NCBI RefSeq assembly: GCF_958979055.1
Contig: NC_084892.1
Coordinates: 6,961,501-7,025,500, forward strand
Direction of reading: 5' to 3'
From: Alnus glutinosa
Lineage: Eukaryota; Streptophyta; Magnoliopsida; Fagales; Betulaceae
DNA length: 64,000 nucleotides
Shown: positions 11,879-24,430 of the stretch, piece after piece
Numbering within the stretch: the first letter of the stretch is position 1
Layout of the letters: every line of letters begins with the position of its first letter
Translations under genes and position numbers: made by a program
Notes under the pieces: generated by a model
What the model saw: only the letters and a program-made list of their open reading frames with translations
What the model was told of the DNA's origin: nothing
Databases searched by the model: none

Positions 11879-14213
11879 ATGGATTCAGAGTCCCAGCATG
11901 ATTATCAGCACCAAAATCAACAACCCAATTCTGGGTTGTTGCGGTTTCGCTCTGCGCCGAGCTCTCTTTTCTCCAATTTCACCGAAGGGGTTGCTTCCGG
12001 TGCCAATAAGGGCAATTTCACAGAGGGCCCTGAATCAGAGAGATTAATTTCCAGATTCCTGAATTACGGTGGCAGTGCTGATACAACTTCGCCGACCGAG
12101 GCGGCTGTGAACCGTGTAAACTCTCAGCAGGGCTATTCTGTGGGTTTGCCGCCCCATTATCCGAGATATAGCACGGCTAATACAACCTCTTCTGCTATGG
12201 ATGGCTCATATGGTTTGGTGGGTTCCATGGCAACGGAGCACCACGTACCAGTGAAAGCAGTTAATTCCAATATTGTCAGGCAAAGTAGCTCGCCTGCGGG
12301 GCTTTTCTCCCATGTCTCTATCCCGAATGGTATTGTTCTTGTTCTTGTTCTCATTGCTCATCTCATAAGAATGCTTTGAATATTTTTTTACTGCTTTGAG
12401 GTTGCATAATTACTTTGGCTCAGAAAGTGTATTGGATGTGGAATAGGCCATAGCCAGAAAGTTTACTTCTTTATGTTAGAAAACTGATTTAGAAAGCTCA
12501 TGTGGCAATTGAGTTAGGCGAAAGGAAACAAACGAAAAGGATAAAACCCATTTTTGAAATAATTCTTTCATGATTAGTAGTCCGGTTGCAATACTGAAGA
12601 TTTCTAGGCAAGTTGAGGGCTAACTAAAATGTGGGGTGCAGAAAATATCATTATGGGGAGTGCAATAGGAATGGTCTGAACAATTTTTACCTCATGGCTG
12701 TATATAATCATTATGTAAACTTTCATTACCCGTGAATTAGATGAAACCTAGTGAATACTGCTTTCTTGTAACCCTCTGAGATGTGTAGGAAATGTAGGAA
12801 AAGAAAAAACTCTGCTAGGCATAGCAGTTGTACGTATTTGATACACTGGAGTTCAGATTTTATTACCTGGGTTTCAATGTAACGCGCAACATAGAATGGA
12901 TATTTCAATATGTTATCCTTTTCCTAAATTTGCCCAGCAGCTAATCAAAGCTGAGGACTTGAGTTTAATCAGACGATTTGGAATTTTATAGTGGATCTTT
13001 AATATAGGCTCATCTGAGGTGCTCATATTGTTGGGGAAGAATCCTTTCAAACAATTGAGCTCTGACAAAGAGATTTTAACATGATCATACACTAGAATGA
13101 ATTATTAAAATTTTTCTCAGCAAATTGCAGGCTATGCCACCATGAAAGGTGTTGGAAACTACGGTGGGGTGAATGGTACTAGTGGAGATGTTAGTCCATC
13201 CACGGATAGATTGAAGAGTCAAATTAGTTTCTCACCGAGACTTCCTTCTTCCCTAGGTGTGTTGTCGCAGATCTCTGAAATAGGGAATGAAAGTGTTGGG
13301 GCAAATAGTCCTGGTGATGGAAAGCTTGGAAATGGCAATGGTGATGTTCGATTTTATGGCCCTGGGTTTCCATATGGTTCTTGGAACGATTCATCGCATT
13401 TTGCAGAGAATTTTACTGGCATGAAAAGAGAACAAGATGATGATGGGAAACTATTTTCTGGTACTCAGGTATCCAATTTTGCCTTTTAGGTCTGGTGTTC
13501 TCCATATCTTGTTGTTTGTTTGATTTGGTCTAAATTCTTGACTATAATTAGAATGGAGGACTTGGAACTCAGGGTCATGTATTATCCCACCACTTGAGTT
13601 TGCCGAAGACTTCGTCGGAGATATTTGCCATGGAAAAGTACCTGCAATTTCAAGATTCTGTTCCTTGTAAAATTAGAGCAAAGCGTGGTTGTGCCACTCA
13701 TCCTCGAAGCATTGCAGAAAGAGTAAGATTTATACTTTTGTCACCTAATCAATTTGATCATTTTAGTTATTGATATTTTGCTTAAACAATACAAATATTT
13801 GTCGTTTTATGGTGAATGCATAAGTACTTCAACTGCAGTAAGCATGATTAATTATAAGGGTAACGCTTTCAGGTTAGAAGAACCCGGATTAGCGAACGAA
13901 TGCGAAAACTCCAAGAGCTTGTTCCAAACATGGACAAGGTAGGTCTTACCCGTATATATCTTTAGCCTGAAATGATTATCTACTGTTCTCTGAAAAGTCA
14001 AGATATTTATGTTTCTTATTGGCAGCAAACAAACACAGCAGACATGTTGGACCTGGCTGTCGAATATATTAAAGACCTTCAGGAACAGTTCAAGGTATCA
14101 AAGCAAAATTTGAGCTTAAATTCCTTACATCTTGCCAAATAGTATTCACCTTTCACGAATTTTATGTACTTTTGCAGACTCTTAAGGAAAATCGAGCCAA
14201 CTGCAAGTGTTAA
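11879..14213 (+). CDS. bHLH130: bHLH transcription factor, bHLH130/FBH4-AKS group
   Basis: A nuclear DNA-binding regulator. Relatives (FBH/AKS bHLHs) bind E-box promoters, for example of CONSTANS in flowering and of a guard-cell K+ channel gene; this role is inferred from the family. Six exons with GT-AG boundaries: 11879-12329, 13131-13468, 13552-13722, 13873-13938, 14026-14094, 14178-14213, giving 376 residues. The conserved N-terminal block SGLLRFRSAPSSLF is near residue 20. LPPHYPR, VRQSSSPAG and the SSLGVLSQI block lie in the middle. The bHLH is at about 303-367: the basic part reads HPRSIAERVRRTRISERM, followed by LQELVPNMDKQTNTADMLDL. The invariant E and RR of E-box readers are present; the usual His is displaced, as is normal in this subgroup. 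The frame ends NRANCKC, matching relatives. The ATG at 11879 is the first in frame and begins MDSESQ. The helix-loop-helix is split over exons 3-6, so no single long frame shows it. Confidence 0.93.
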
Positions 14214-15164
14214 GTATGGAGAACCCAGTCTCAAATCAAATTGCTTAACTTGCTGCTGTACAGAAAATAAGAGTAACGGAAAGTTGATAGAATCCAGATC
14301 TTATTTCATTTATCTGCTGAGCAATAAGTGGAAGAAGCTTAAGAAATTTTCTTTGTAGTTCATGTGCCATAGAAGTTGGTAGAGTTTTCTTGTTTCACCT
14401 CAAGTTTTGGGTCCTGTAAGCTAACAAGGCTTCCAATCACACAATATATGGAAATAAAAGAGAGAAATAGTATAGGACATGTTCAAATAGTGCAAATCCT
14501 TGTCTTGTGCGATTTAGCTTCTTCTTCTTAATAATTCTTGTCGGTTTTAGAAAGTGTTTAGCTTTGTCATTTGGGGCCGGCTTTGATGCTCCTATTAGTT
14601 GATTATGTTTGTAAGCAGTCAATTATCTTTGATCACTGAAAGCTAACCTTTTATTTTTATGGCCTGTACAGCTGATATGACTACTTGGCATGTTCATATA
14701 TAGCAACCCTTGTCTTCTATAATTTATTTTCATGTGCTTGATAATTCTTTTCTGTCTTCACATGGGAGTTGGCACTGTTCATCAGGATCTCTAGAATTCC
14801 TATCGATGACAGTTTGTTTTTTATGCAGAAAGTCTTTCGGTTTTCAAGCCATTTATGAGGAGCCAATTATTAAGGCGAGTCTATTATCTCCCAGGAAGGC
14901 AACATTTATGGCTTGAACTACTTAGTTGACTTTCATGCCTTTGTCACTCTCCTTTTATGATTAACAATTTTATTTTTTTTATTTTTTTTTGTAACTGTCC
15001 TAATAATATAGAAATTCGGACAGCTCAAAAGAGTAGGATTGTCGGCTTATCTCTCTCGGGCGTCTTAGATTCATAGGCTGTTTGGAACAAGTGGGCTCTA
15101 CAGCCCCCTCTCTTAGATTGTTCGAGTTTTGTTGGATTTGGCGTAAGTGTCAAAAAAAAGAAAA
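14214..15164 (+). other. bHLH 3' flank
   Basis: The probable 3' UTR extends into this stretch. AATAAA-like words occur at 14453 (GAAATAAAAG) and CAG acceptor-like sites at 14670 and 14827, so an alternatively spliced 3' end is possible. No second gene is seen. Confidence 0.4.
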
Positions 15165-15344
15165 GGAAAATGATAGGCAGGGAACACTCATCCGTCCCCT
15201 ATCCTACTTTTAATAATAAAATAATATATTATATAAACAAAAAGTGAAAAAACCAAAAAGAATAAATGAAAAAAATATATAATATATTATTTTATTATTA
15301 AAAGTATGACGGGACGGATGAGTATTCCCTGCCTATCATTTTCC
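15165..15344. mobile_element. Foldback MITE, 180 bp, long TIRs
   Basis: Near-perfect inverted arms of about 65 bp begin GGAAAATGATAGGCAGGGAA and carry TACTTTTAATAATAAAATAA. The flanks are A-rich, so the target duplication cannot be resolved. The tight arm match suggests a young insertion. Confidence 0.85.
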
Positions 15345-16335
15345 AAAAAATAAATATATATGGGAATCTCTTTTAGGTTTTTCAGCTGCTTAAGTTTAAT
15401 TAAAAATTTTTTTTTTTAAAAAAAATTTGAGTAAAATTAAATTTTGGCCGTTAAAAGCATTACAAAAAAATCTCATACCATTTTTTTAACACCAACTCAG
15501 CTAAATCCATTATATTTTTGTGTTATTTGACTATTTGAGCAACCTGATGAAATGATCTTTATTCCTTTTTTTTTTTTTTTTTTTTTTAATTTTTTTTAAT
15601 TTTTTGCGTGCATTTTAGGAAAAGTAACGCCGGTTGGCGGTTACCATAATTAGGCTGGGCCCACCTCTAGGCTCTATCTGGGGACAGGTCTGAGGCCGAA
15701 GACTCGAAAGTTCCTTTTAAAAGCTCAACTTTTCCTTACCGTATTTAGATAGAAAAAAGACGTGTTAAAAATAACATCCAAATATCAATATTTATTTATT
15801 TATTTTTATTTTTAAGTAACTATCAATATTTTTAAGTAGGTAAAAAAGAGAAATGTTAGAGGTACCAAATCTTTTATCAAAAGATGAATATTAAAATGAG
15901 GTGGAGTTTATTCATTGGTACTCGTAGCATTTTTTTTTATTAATTGTTTGACATCATCTTGGTACTCATCTCTTTGTAAAAATTTTAGTACTCTTTCTAA
16001 AAAAAAAAAAAACTCTATTCTCTAATAAAATTGACATAAACACTTTTTTTATTTTTTATTTTTTAAAAATCACCATAATATATTAAAAAATACATCTCAT
16101 AATACATTTCATTAAAATTCCAAGAAAGAATTCAAACGAATTCTTCCGATAGCGACGAGAGGAATAGGTGAGATGTTTTTGCTGACACTGATTTCACATC
16201 CTTTACCACCCCTTATATTTGAATATATAATATTCTTTATTATCCTAATGCCTCGAAATTTATTTATTTATTTATTTATTTTTTTGTCTATCAGTCGGCG
16301 TTTATGTGCCGACAATTATCGTTACTTTATTTGTC
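15345..16335. other. Spacer with one MITE
   Basis: AT-rich. The MITE of the GAAATGCTAGAGGTAC family (15848-15998) lies here. No gene is recognised. Confidence 0.5.
15848..15998. mobile_element. MITE, GAAATGCTAGAGGTAC family, copy 2
   Basis: The left arm GAGAAATGTTAGAGGTACC, then AAATCTTTTATCAAAAGATG, pairs with the inverted right arm AGAAAGAGTACTAAAATTTT. The internal GGTACTCGTAGCATTT word is shared with copy 1 at 7654-7807. Confidence 0.65.
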
Positions 16336-17268
16336 GGGTTAAATATCTTACACGCCACGTGGTTTACGGCTTTTATTTTTTACCTCTTTATATTTTCATA
16401 AGTGATACATGTAATATGAAAAAAGACAAATATAATACCTCTGTCCATTTTTTCATCCAAAACTGACGGATTTCCACGCCAGTAACACGTGACACCACTA
16501 AAATTGCGATATGTGGCTGCTTTTTTTTTTAAAAAAATAAAAATAAAATGTAAGGGTGGCTTTGGGCCACATGGGAGTGGCCGAACCACCCTCTTGCCCA
16601 AAATAGGGGTGGCCAACCACCCCCATGTGGCCTAAAGGGGTGGCTCATACATTTTTATTTTTTATTTTTTTAAAAAAAGGCTCAAAATAAAATAATAATA
16701 ATAATAATAAATGGCAGCCACGTGTCGCTGATGTAAAAATTCATCAGTTTTGGACAGAAAAATGGGCGGAGGTACTATCTCCGTCTTTTCCCATAGCACA
16801 TGCACCACTTATGAAAAAAAGCAAAATTGTAACGACCCGCTTTTTATAAAAAGGCGTAAGTAATTATATCTGGATAATTACGTGTCATTACTACTTCAAA
16901 GACGATAAATCTCGTTACGGAAATTATGAATATCTTTTTTTTTTTTTTTTTCTTTTTTCTTTTAAACCAACATGGACAATTCATTTTCAACACATTTAGA
17001 ACTTTGACTGAAATACTTCAAATTGCATTAAAATAAAAAAAAATAAAAAAAGAGTCTTACAGATAAATACATACAAAAGCGGTAACATTAGTGCCACATA
17101 CGACACGATTCCTATATAATTATTGTCATATTACAAACCATAAAATAAAACACAAGTTGCTTAAGAAGTGCATAAAAAAAGTCCTAGCATTAGCATAAAG
17201 GATAGACTATTCAGCAAGTCCATCACAAAATGGGAGACACTAGATAGTCTCATTTATGAAATCAGGAT

Positions 17269-17810
17269 TGTGACGTCCCACATCGCCTGGGAATGAGGAT
17301 GTGCTTATATGTATAAATGCACCCTTTATGACACAACGCGTTTTAAAGCCGTGATGACAATGAACCTATCAGAACTCCGTAGTTAAGCGAGCCGCTGCGA
17401 GAGCAATCCCAGGATGGGTGACCTCCTGGGAAGTCTGATATGGGGAGCCAAAAGCGGACAGTATTGTGTCATTGGGGGTGGATCGTTACAAATGGTATCA
17501 GAGCCATTGCCCAGCCTGAGATGGTGGGAGCGTGCACAAGCCCAATGAGGGACGCCAGCGGGGACGCTGGGTCCAAAGAGGGGGTGATTGTGACGTCCCA
17601 CATCGCCTGGGAATGAGGATGTGCTTATATGTATAAATGCACCTTTTATGACACAACGCGTTTTAAAGCCGTGATGGCAATGAACCTATCAGAACTCCGT
17701 AGTTAAGCGAGCCGCTGCGAGAGCAATCCCAGGATGGGTGACCTCCTGGGAAGTCTGATATGGGGAGCCAAAAGCGGACAGTATTGTGTCATTGGGGGTG
17801 GATCGTTACA
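17269..17810 (+). mobile_element. Cassandra-type TRIM retrotransposon, complete
   Basis: Two 222-bp LTRs (17269-17490 and 17589-17810) start TGTGACGTCCCACATCG and end GATCGTTACA. They flank a 98-bp interior that begins with the primer site TGGTATCAGAGCC (initiator-Met tRNA type) and ends in a purine-rich tract near 17574. A perfect AGGAT duplication flanks it (17264-17268, 17811-17815). The LTRs carry a 5S rRNA-derived segment with the internal Pol III promoter boxes: AGTTAAGCGAGCC (A box side) and GGATGGGTGACCTCCTGGG (C box). That makes it Cassandra. I see only two LTR differences, so the insertion is recent. It encodes nothing and needs proteins from other elements. Confidence 0.95.
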
Positions 17811-18701
17811 AGGATCATTACAAGGATCCTGATAATCCTGGTACTCATTAGTGTCAGTACCTGCACAATCATCTATGAGATGATGGTTATAACCACAACC
17901 CTATATTTACATAAGTGAGCTAACTGTCATTCAACATAATAATGAGATAACAATTTTCTATGCAAAGTATTAAACAATTTAATATTGTCATTGCACTCCA
18001 CTCGTTTAGAGCTGTTACTCAATTAACGTCTATCTCGGGGTCGTTTCCCCTACATTATATTTTATTAGTTTATTTCCGCACTAGCATAGTACGTTCCACC
18101 AGAGACGGAGGAGGCCCCTTCTCAAATGATGTTGGCCCTTACCCAATTAAATTTTTTGCCTAACCAAATAGCCCTTAAAAAAAAAATAAATAAAAAAAAA
18201 AAAAAATAGGCCCTCTTCAATCTACAGATTTGCTATAAATATCAAATGCTGCCGTCAAGCAATTTTCTAGCCAAACAACTGAATCAAGAATTTTTAATAT
18301 TTAATAATAATAAAAAAAAAAAACTAAAACAAGAATACCTTCTCCACTACTCAGTACTCTCCTCCAAATCCTAAACTCACTGCACGCTAAATCAAACTCC
18401 ACGGCCATGCACAGCACCGGGTGGGAGAATAGATCTATCGCCCATCAATGTGTAGAGTCTGGGAAAACAACCGATTTGTGCTTCTTCTGTAACGTAGCCA
18501 GCGCAATATCACTGTAAGTTCTCAAATCCCTAATTTTTTCTTCAATTTTTCCAGTCATATGGTGAAGAACTTAAGAAAGAAGAAGAAAACTGAAACATGA
18601 ATTGGGGAGAACTGAAAACGGGAAGAGAAAGAGTTGGAAGACTCACTGTTTGGAAGAATTTGAAAGTCTAGAGAAAAGAGAAGCCAAGAAGGGAAGAACT
18701 T

Positions 18702-18912
18702 AGAAGGGGCTAGAGAAGAAGACAAGAGGCAGACAAATTGAAGAAAAAATTAAATAAGTCTTTAACTAGCTTGGCCAACTCGTAGAATGTAGAAACCAAG
18801 AAAAGTCAGAAGGGGCTAGAGAAGAAGACAAGAGTCAGACAAATTGAAGAAAAAATTAAATAAGTCTTTAACTAGCCTGGCCAACTCGTAGAATGTAGAA
18901 ACCAAGAAAAGT
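18702..18912 (+). repeat. Tandem duplication, 2 x 106 bp
   Basis: Two nearly identical units begin AGAAGGGGCTAGAGAAGAAG, in the 5' untranslated part of hAT-1. The units differ at about three positions. Confidence 0.85.
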
Positions 18913-19774
18913 CCAAATGAAAGACAAGAAGTCAAAAACAAAAAGTAAGACAAATTCTTCTTTTCTTTTCTCAGATTTGCACTGTTTAAGAAGAAATTTG
19001 TCTTCTTCTCTAGCCTCTTCTAAATAAAAGACTTAGTTTAAAATTGAGAAAATTTAAAGTTCAAAACCACCAACTTTTCCTCCGGAAACGGGAGAAGTTG
19101 AAAAAAGTGAGAATGATTATTTGTATTATTGATAAATTATAATAATGTTTAAAGTGGTATTTGAAATTTGAGAAAATTTTAACCCTTTAAAAAAAGTGAA
19201 CTTTGTCTTATTGAATCATGATATTTGTGAATGATGACTTAGAAGTTGTGGATCGGAAGAGTAGTCTAAGTAGAGTTAATGGGTTAATTAAAAAAGAAAA
19301 ATTGGGTAAGGGTGAGAATTATTAAATAGCTTAAATGGTTTGTTCAGTGATTATTGAATGTCTTGTTGACGATTTTTTTTATTTATTTTTTTTTTTCAGT
19401 TTTTACTTTACAATATTATAAAATTTTAATTTTGGAAATTGTTGATTTAATTTGATTTTTATGACACAGTACATCATTTATATCGCAACACAGAAGCGGT
19501 GCAAAATCACTCGACGCAAGTCACGCTTTTTGAGGTTAGTTTTCAAAGCTCAATTCTTAATATAAGTGGTATTGTAATTTGGATATTATGGTTATTAAAT
19601 ATTGAGAATATTAGTTATTATAGTTTATAAGTCTAAACAATTAATCGGATAATTTGACATGTGAAAGCTATTATATTCTATTGTTTTTTATGTGAATTTA
19701 TTAATTGCTAACTTACAAATATTTTTTCTTGCTTTTCTAAAGACTCCAATATAACCATGTAAATTTATTTGTAG

Positions 19775-22444
19775 ATGATGGGAAAGCCAAATACAATACT
19801 TGACTTTTTCAAAAGAAAAAATGCACAAAGTTCAAATGCCAATGTTAGTGATGCATCATCGCCAACTTCTGATATCATAGTTTCTGAAAATTCTTCTAAA
19901 AAATCTCGAAGAGTTGATGTAAATGAATTTGATATTAGTTCATTGGAGTTTGATCCTGGATTGCGTCGTCAGATATGGGAGTATAATGTTAATCAACGGG
20001 ATGAAATTCGACGAGCTTACATTAAAGCTGGTCCGTACCAAATAATCCTCCCACATTACCCAAAATTTGGAGATAAAAATCATCTTCGTAGCTTTCAACC
20101 TTCGTGGTACAATCTATTTCCTTCATGGCTTGAATATTCGCGCGAAAAAGATGCAGCATTTTGTCTACCATGCTTTCTCTTTAATAAGCCATCTGGGCAT
20201 CCTACGCAACGTGTATTCACTATAGATGGATTCAAGAGTTGGAAGAAAGTTAGAGATGGAAAAAATTGTGCTTTTCTCAATTATATAGGAAAAGATCCTA
20301 ATTCATTTCACAGAATTGCTAAGAGGTCATACAAAGACTTGAAGAACCAGTCTCAACACATCCAAAATGTGTTTGAAAATTTCACTTCTGAACAAATTGC
20401 AAACAATCGATTGCAGTTAAAAGCCTCAATTGATGTTGTTCGAGTGCTTGCATTTCAAGGTGTTGCTTTTAGAGGTCGGGATGAAAGTGTGGATTCAACG
20501 AATCGTGGAAATTTTCTTGAAATATTGAATTTAATGGTTTCATATAATGAACAGATTGCTGAAGTAATAGCTAAAGCTCCAAAAAATGCCTCTTATACAT
20601 CACCAATGATACAGAAAGAAATTTTACATATTTTTTCAACCAAAGTGAAGGAGACAATTCGTAAAGAAATTGGTAATGCAAAGTTTTGCATAATGGTTGA
20701 TGAAGCTCGTGATGAGTCAATGAAAGAGCAAATGGCTATAGTTTTAAGATTTGTCGACAAAGATGGTTTTGTGCGGGAACTTTTTTTGGGCTTATTCATG
20801 TCGCTAATACCGCGGCACCAATTCTACAAAAGCGTATATATTTTGTATTGTCTCAACATAAGTTAGCCATTGAAAATATTCGAGGGCAATGATATAACGG
20901 TGCAAGTAACATGCGAGGTGAGTGGAATGGGTTGCAAGCTTTGATTTCAAATGATTGTCCATATGCCTACTATATTCATTGTTTCGCACATCGTTTGCAA
21001 TTGGCATTAGTGGTGGCATCAAAAGAAGTTATTCTTGTTCATCAATTTTTCACTAATTTGAATTCTATTGTCAATATTGTTTGTGCCTCATGCAATCGAT
21101 TTGAAGAATTGCGGATTTCTCAAACTGCTGAAATTGCTTACCTGATGGAAATTAATGAGATTGAGAGTGGAAGGGGACTTAATCAAATTAGTACTTTACA
21201 ACGGGATGGAGATACTCGTTGGAGTTCTCACTTGAGATCAATTTCTAGCTTGATCAAAATTTTTAGTCCAGCTTGTGAAGTTATTCTTAAAATCATTGAT
21301 GTGGGAACTACTTCTTCCCAACGAGCAGAAGCAGATTCAGTTTATCAGGTAATGACTTCATTTGAATTTGTCTTCATATTGCATCTCATGAAAGAAACGA
21401 TGCAGATTACTGATCATCTATGTCAAGAATTGCAATCAAAATCTCAAGACATTTTAAGTGCTATGAATCTTGTTTCATCAACTAAAGCATATATCCAACA
21501 ATATAGAGATGATAAATGGGATGATTTACTTACCAATGTAAAGTCATTTTGCGAGAAACGCAATATAGATGTCCCAGATATGAATGCCCGTTATGTTGAG
21601 AGGCGAGGTCGAGCTCACCATCAACAAGCCGACTTTACAATTGAGCAACATTATCGAGTGGATATTTTTTGTGCCAATATAGATTCTCAATTGCAAGAAT
21701 TAAATCGCCGATTTAGTGATCATGCAGTGGAGTTGCTTATTCTCGGCTCAGCTCTTGATCCTCGAGCCGCACGTGAATTGTGACGTCCCACATCGCATGG
21801 GAATGAGGATGTGCTTATATGTATAAATGCACCCTATATGACACAACGCGTTTTAAAGCCGTGATGGCAATGAACCTATCAGAACTCTGCAGTTAAGCGA
21901 GCCGCTGCGAGAGCAATCCCAGGATCGGTGACCTCCTGGGAAGTGAGAAGTCTGATATGGGGAGCCAAAAGCGGACAGTATTGTGTCATTGGGGTTGGAT
22001 CGTTACAAATCTTTTAGAATTGATGATATTTGTTAGTTGGTAAACAAGTTTTATCCACAAGATTTTACTGATCTTGAAAAGGAACAGTTGGAAATAGAAC
22101 TTAACCATTATAAGCATAATGTAGTTCAACATTCGAGTTTCCAAGCACTGTCAAATATTTCTGAATTGTGCCAATGGTTGGTTAGTACCGGAAAATCAGC
22201 TATCTACCAACTTGTTTTTCGAGTTATTGTACTTGTGCTTACTCTTCCTGTTTCTACCGCAACTACAGAACGAGCATTTTCAGCTATGAATATTGTCAAA
22301 ACTAGGCTTCGCAACAAAATTGAAGATGAGTTTCTAACGGATTCTTTAATGGTGTATATCGAAAGAGAAGTTGCTGCTACAATTAGCATAGATTCAATCA
22401 TAGATGATTTTCGGGATTCAAAAAAACGGCGGGTTCCATTTTAA
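19775..22444 (+). pseudogene. hAT transposase with TTF-type zinc finger (hAT-1), broken
   Basis: Domains in order: N-terminal TILDFFKRK and a linker; a TTF-type zinc finger around WLEYSREKDAAFCLPCFLF (near 20125-20180); a DUF4371-like catalytic core with CIMVDEARDESMKEQMAIVL; YAYYIHCFAHRLQLALVVAS (20961-21020); and the hAT dimerisation domain LPVSTATTERAFSAMN and on, ending at 22444. Breaks: a frameshift at the T7 run near 20781 (the frame then ends at 20866); an in-frame TGA at 20890-20892; the solo Cassandra LTR at 21779-22007; and a TAG at 22034-22036. It cannot make active transposase. The ATG at 19775 follows an acceptor-like TTTGTAG. Confidence 0.95.
21779..22007 (+). mobile_element. 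Solo Cassandra LTR inside the hAT-1 transposase
   Basis: It starts TGTGACGTCCCACATCG and ends GATCGTTACA like the 17269-17810 LTRs, and includes the 5S-derived A- and C-box region. It differs by a 7-bp duplication (GAGAAGT near 21950) and several substitutions, including GGATCGGTGACC in the C box. No interior or second LTR follows, so it is a solo LTR. Only AAT is shared directly at the two edges (GAAT|TGTG and TACA|AATC), so the 5-bp target duplication appears decayed. Confidence 0.9.
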
Positions 22445-23319
22445 TTGGTGTTTTGGATGAAATTTGATGTATTATGAAACCCTTATTTTCTATAATTACT
22501 TTTGTTTAATAATTTTTTTTTTTGGTTCAAAAATGCCTTGGCCCCTGCTCAAAATACTTTCTGGCTCCGTCCCTGCGTTCCACGTCACTCTCCTAGCACT
22601 TTGGGTGACGTTGACTCCCAATATGAATTATTATGGTTTTTGGTTAGGCACTATTCTCATTCTGAACCTTTAAGCTATGTTAAAACCCAATATTTATAAG
22701 CTGGTTATTCGCAGTATGTAATAACCATTGTAATGCCCTGCTTTTTACAAAAAGACGTAAGTGAAAATTTCAATTTTCATGTGACATTACGACATCATCA
22801 GAGTTATAAATTGGTAGCGGAATATATTTTTTTTCTTAACATTAACACATCAGAGCTTCTAACAAAATATTTCAAAATATATATAAAGAGTGTAATTGAA
22901 TAATTACACATTAAAATAGTATTTGTGCCATGTATGACAGATAATTTACAAACATTATATTCATAGCATCATTAATACATACCAACAAAAATATAAATAT
23001 TGTTCACCGAATATAATAATAATGGACTAGACATAGTAGTCCACAAAAATGAGAGGCACCCTAGCCTCAAACACTGCTACCAAGATCACCTAAAGGTCTG
23101 GACAATCCTGATACTCCTCTTCTTCATTACCTGTATTAATATATAATATAGAGAGAAATAATAATACAAAAATACCTAGTGAGTCCACTGTTTTCAATAA
23201 TGATATGATTGCTGATTTATTAGAAATAAAGAACACAATGCAATGATATAATAAAATGACAATTTTATATGCACAGTCTTATTTATTTAAATAACCATTT
23301 TCTTCTTGCCTTCATCACA

Positions 23320-23650
23320 TGGAGACGTAATTCCGGCATATAAAATTTAGGAAACGTAATTACTGTCTAACGTGTTATAGGAGACGTCACTCCCGTTTAG
23401 CGAATGATAGGAGACGTCACTCCCGTTTAGCGAGTTCTAAGGAGACGTCACTCCTCTAACAATTTATCTAAGGAGACGTCACTCCTCTAATAATTTATTA
23501 TCTTTTTGGCACAGGCAGACGTCACTCCCTGGTCCGTAGGCAGACGTCACTCCCTACTCTGTTCTTTATTAATATTTTTGGCTCAAGCAGACGTCACTCC
23601 TTGATCCATGGGCAGACGTCACTCCCTGATCCATTGGCAGACGTCACTCC
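23320..23650 (-). repeat. GACGTCACTCC minisatellite in LTR copy 2
   Basis: About ten degenerate units centred on (G/C)AGACGTCACTCC, separated by 12-30 bp of AT-rich sequence such as CGTTTAGCGAATGATA. Unit spacing is irregular. It sits in the downstream half of the LTR, at the same relative position as different tandem repeats in copies 3 and 4. Confidence 0.85.
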
Positions 23651-24395
23651 CAACTTTGCTATAATTAAATTAATTAATTAAAATAACAAAATATGCAAAT
23701 TCCACATACGCAACCAATTAAATAAAGCAGAAATCATAACATTATGGAAATTCAGCATCACCCTCAGTGAGTAAGAAATACTCATAGTTCTCTGCTACAA
23801 AGAGAGATCCACAGGAGTAATGACTGCACAGTTATATACATTTGATAATATATTAGTATAAAATACTAAGAATCTATTTTAATATTTTATCACTTTAGAC
23901 TAATAATCACTTATCCCAATTTCTAATGTCGCTCAGATATTATAACGGCATAAAATAGGTTAATTATATTACCACGTATTTCGTGTGGGCATTATTACAG
24001 CATTAGCATTAAAAGCTTATATATATTTTTGTACCAAATCGACATAGTGACTCCATTAATATAATTAATGGGTTTTATATTTGAAAAGTACACGAGCAGT
24101 ACAATATAAATAATTCTTATTTTAATCTTATTATAAAATTTGGGTGGAATAATGGCTTTAGTGTTACTAATGCCTAAAAATACTTTTAGAATTTTTTGGC
24201 GGCATAACAGCACTTTTGTAAAATATTACTTTTTACTCGGGCATCACAATGACTGATTTATTATAAATTGTTCGCACCACTTAAAAAGCCCGGTTTAAAA
24301 TACAACACAAAATATTAGATAAATAAAGCTCATGAAATTACCAATACTAAAATAACATTTTTTTTTACATAAAACTAAATATCCCTTCTTCTTCT

Positions 24396-24430
<35 letters not shown>

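Larger units (their letters stand above)
18100..22575 (+). mobile_element. hAT transposon, full-length but dead, 4476 bp (hAT-1)
   Basis: The left end is CAGAGACGGAGGAGGCCCC and the right end, inverted, CAGGGACGGAGCCAGAAAG. They are flanked by a perfect 8-bp duplication CGTTCCAC (18092-18099, 22576-22583), as expected for hAT. It lies in LTR copy 1. The 5' part (18350-18515) looks like a non-coding exon ending in the donor CACT|GTAAGT; a 106-bp tandem duplication sits at 18702-18912. The transposase frame starts at 19775 and is broken. A solo Cassandra LTR is inserted at 21779-22007. Confidence 0.95.

Noticed and set aside
17340..17440. 5S rRNA-like sequence
   Set aside because: It lies inside the LTRs of a Cassandra element (paired LTRs, primer site, target duplication), so it is not a 5S rRNA gene.
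23320..23650. CRISPR-like repeat-spacer pattern
   Set aside because: The repeats are short and degenerate, spacing is irregular, and the array lies within a plant LTR retrotransposon.
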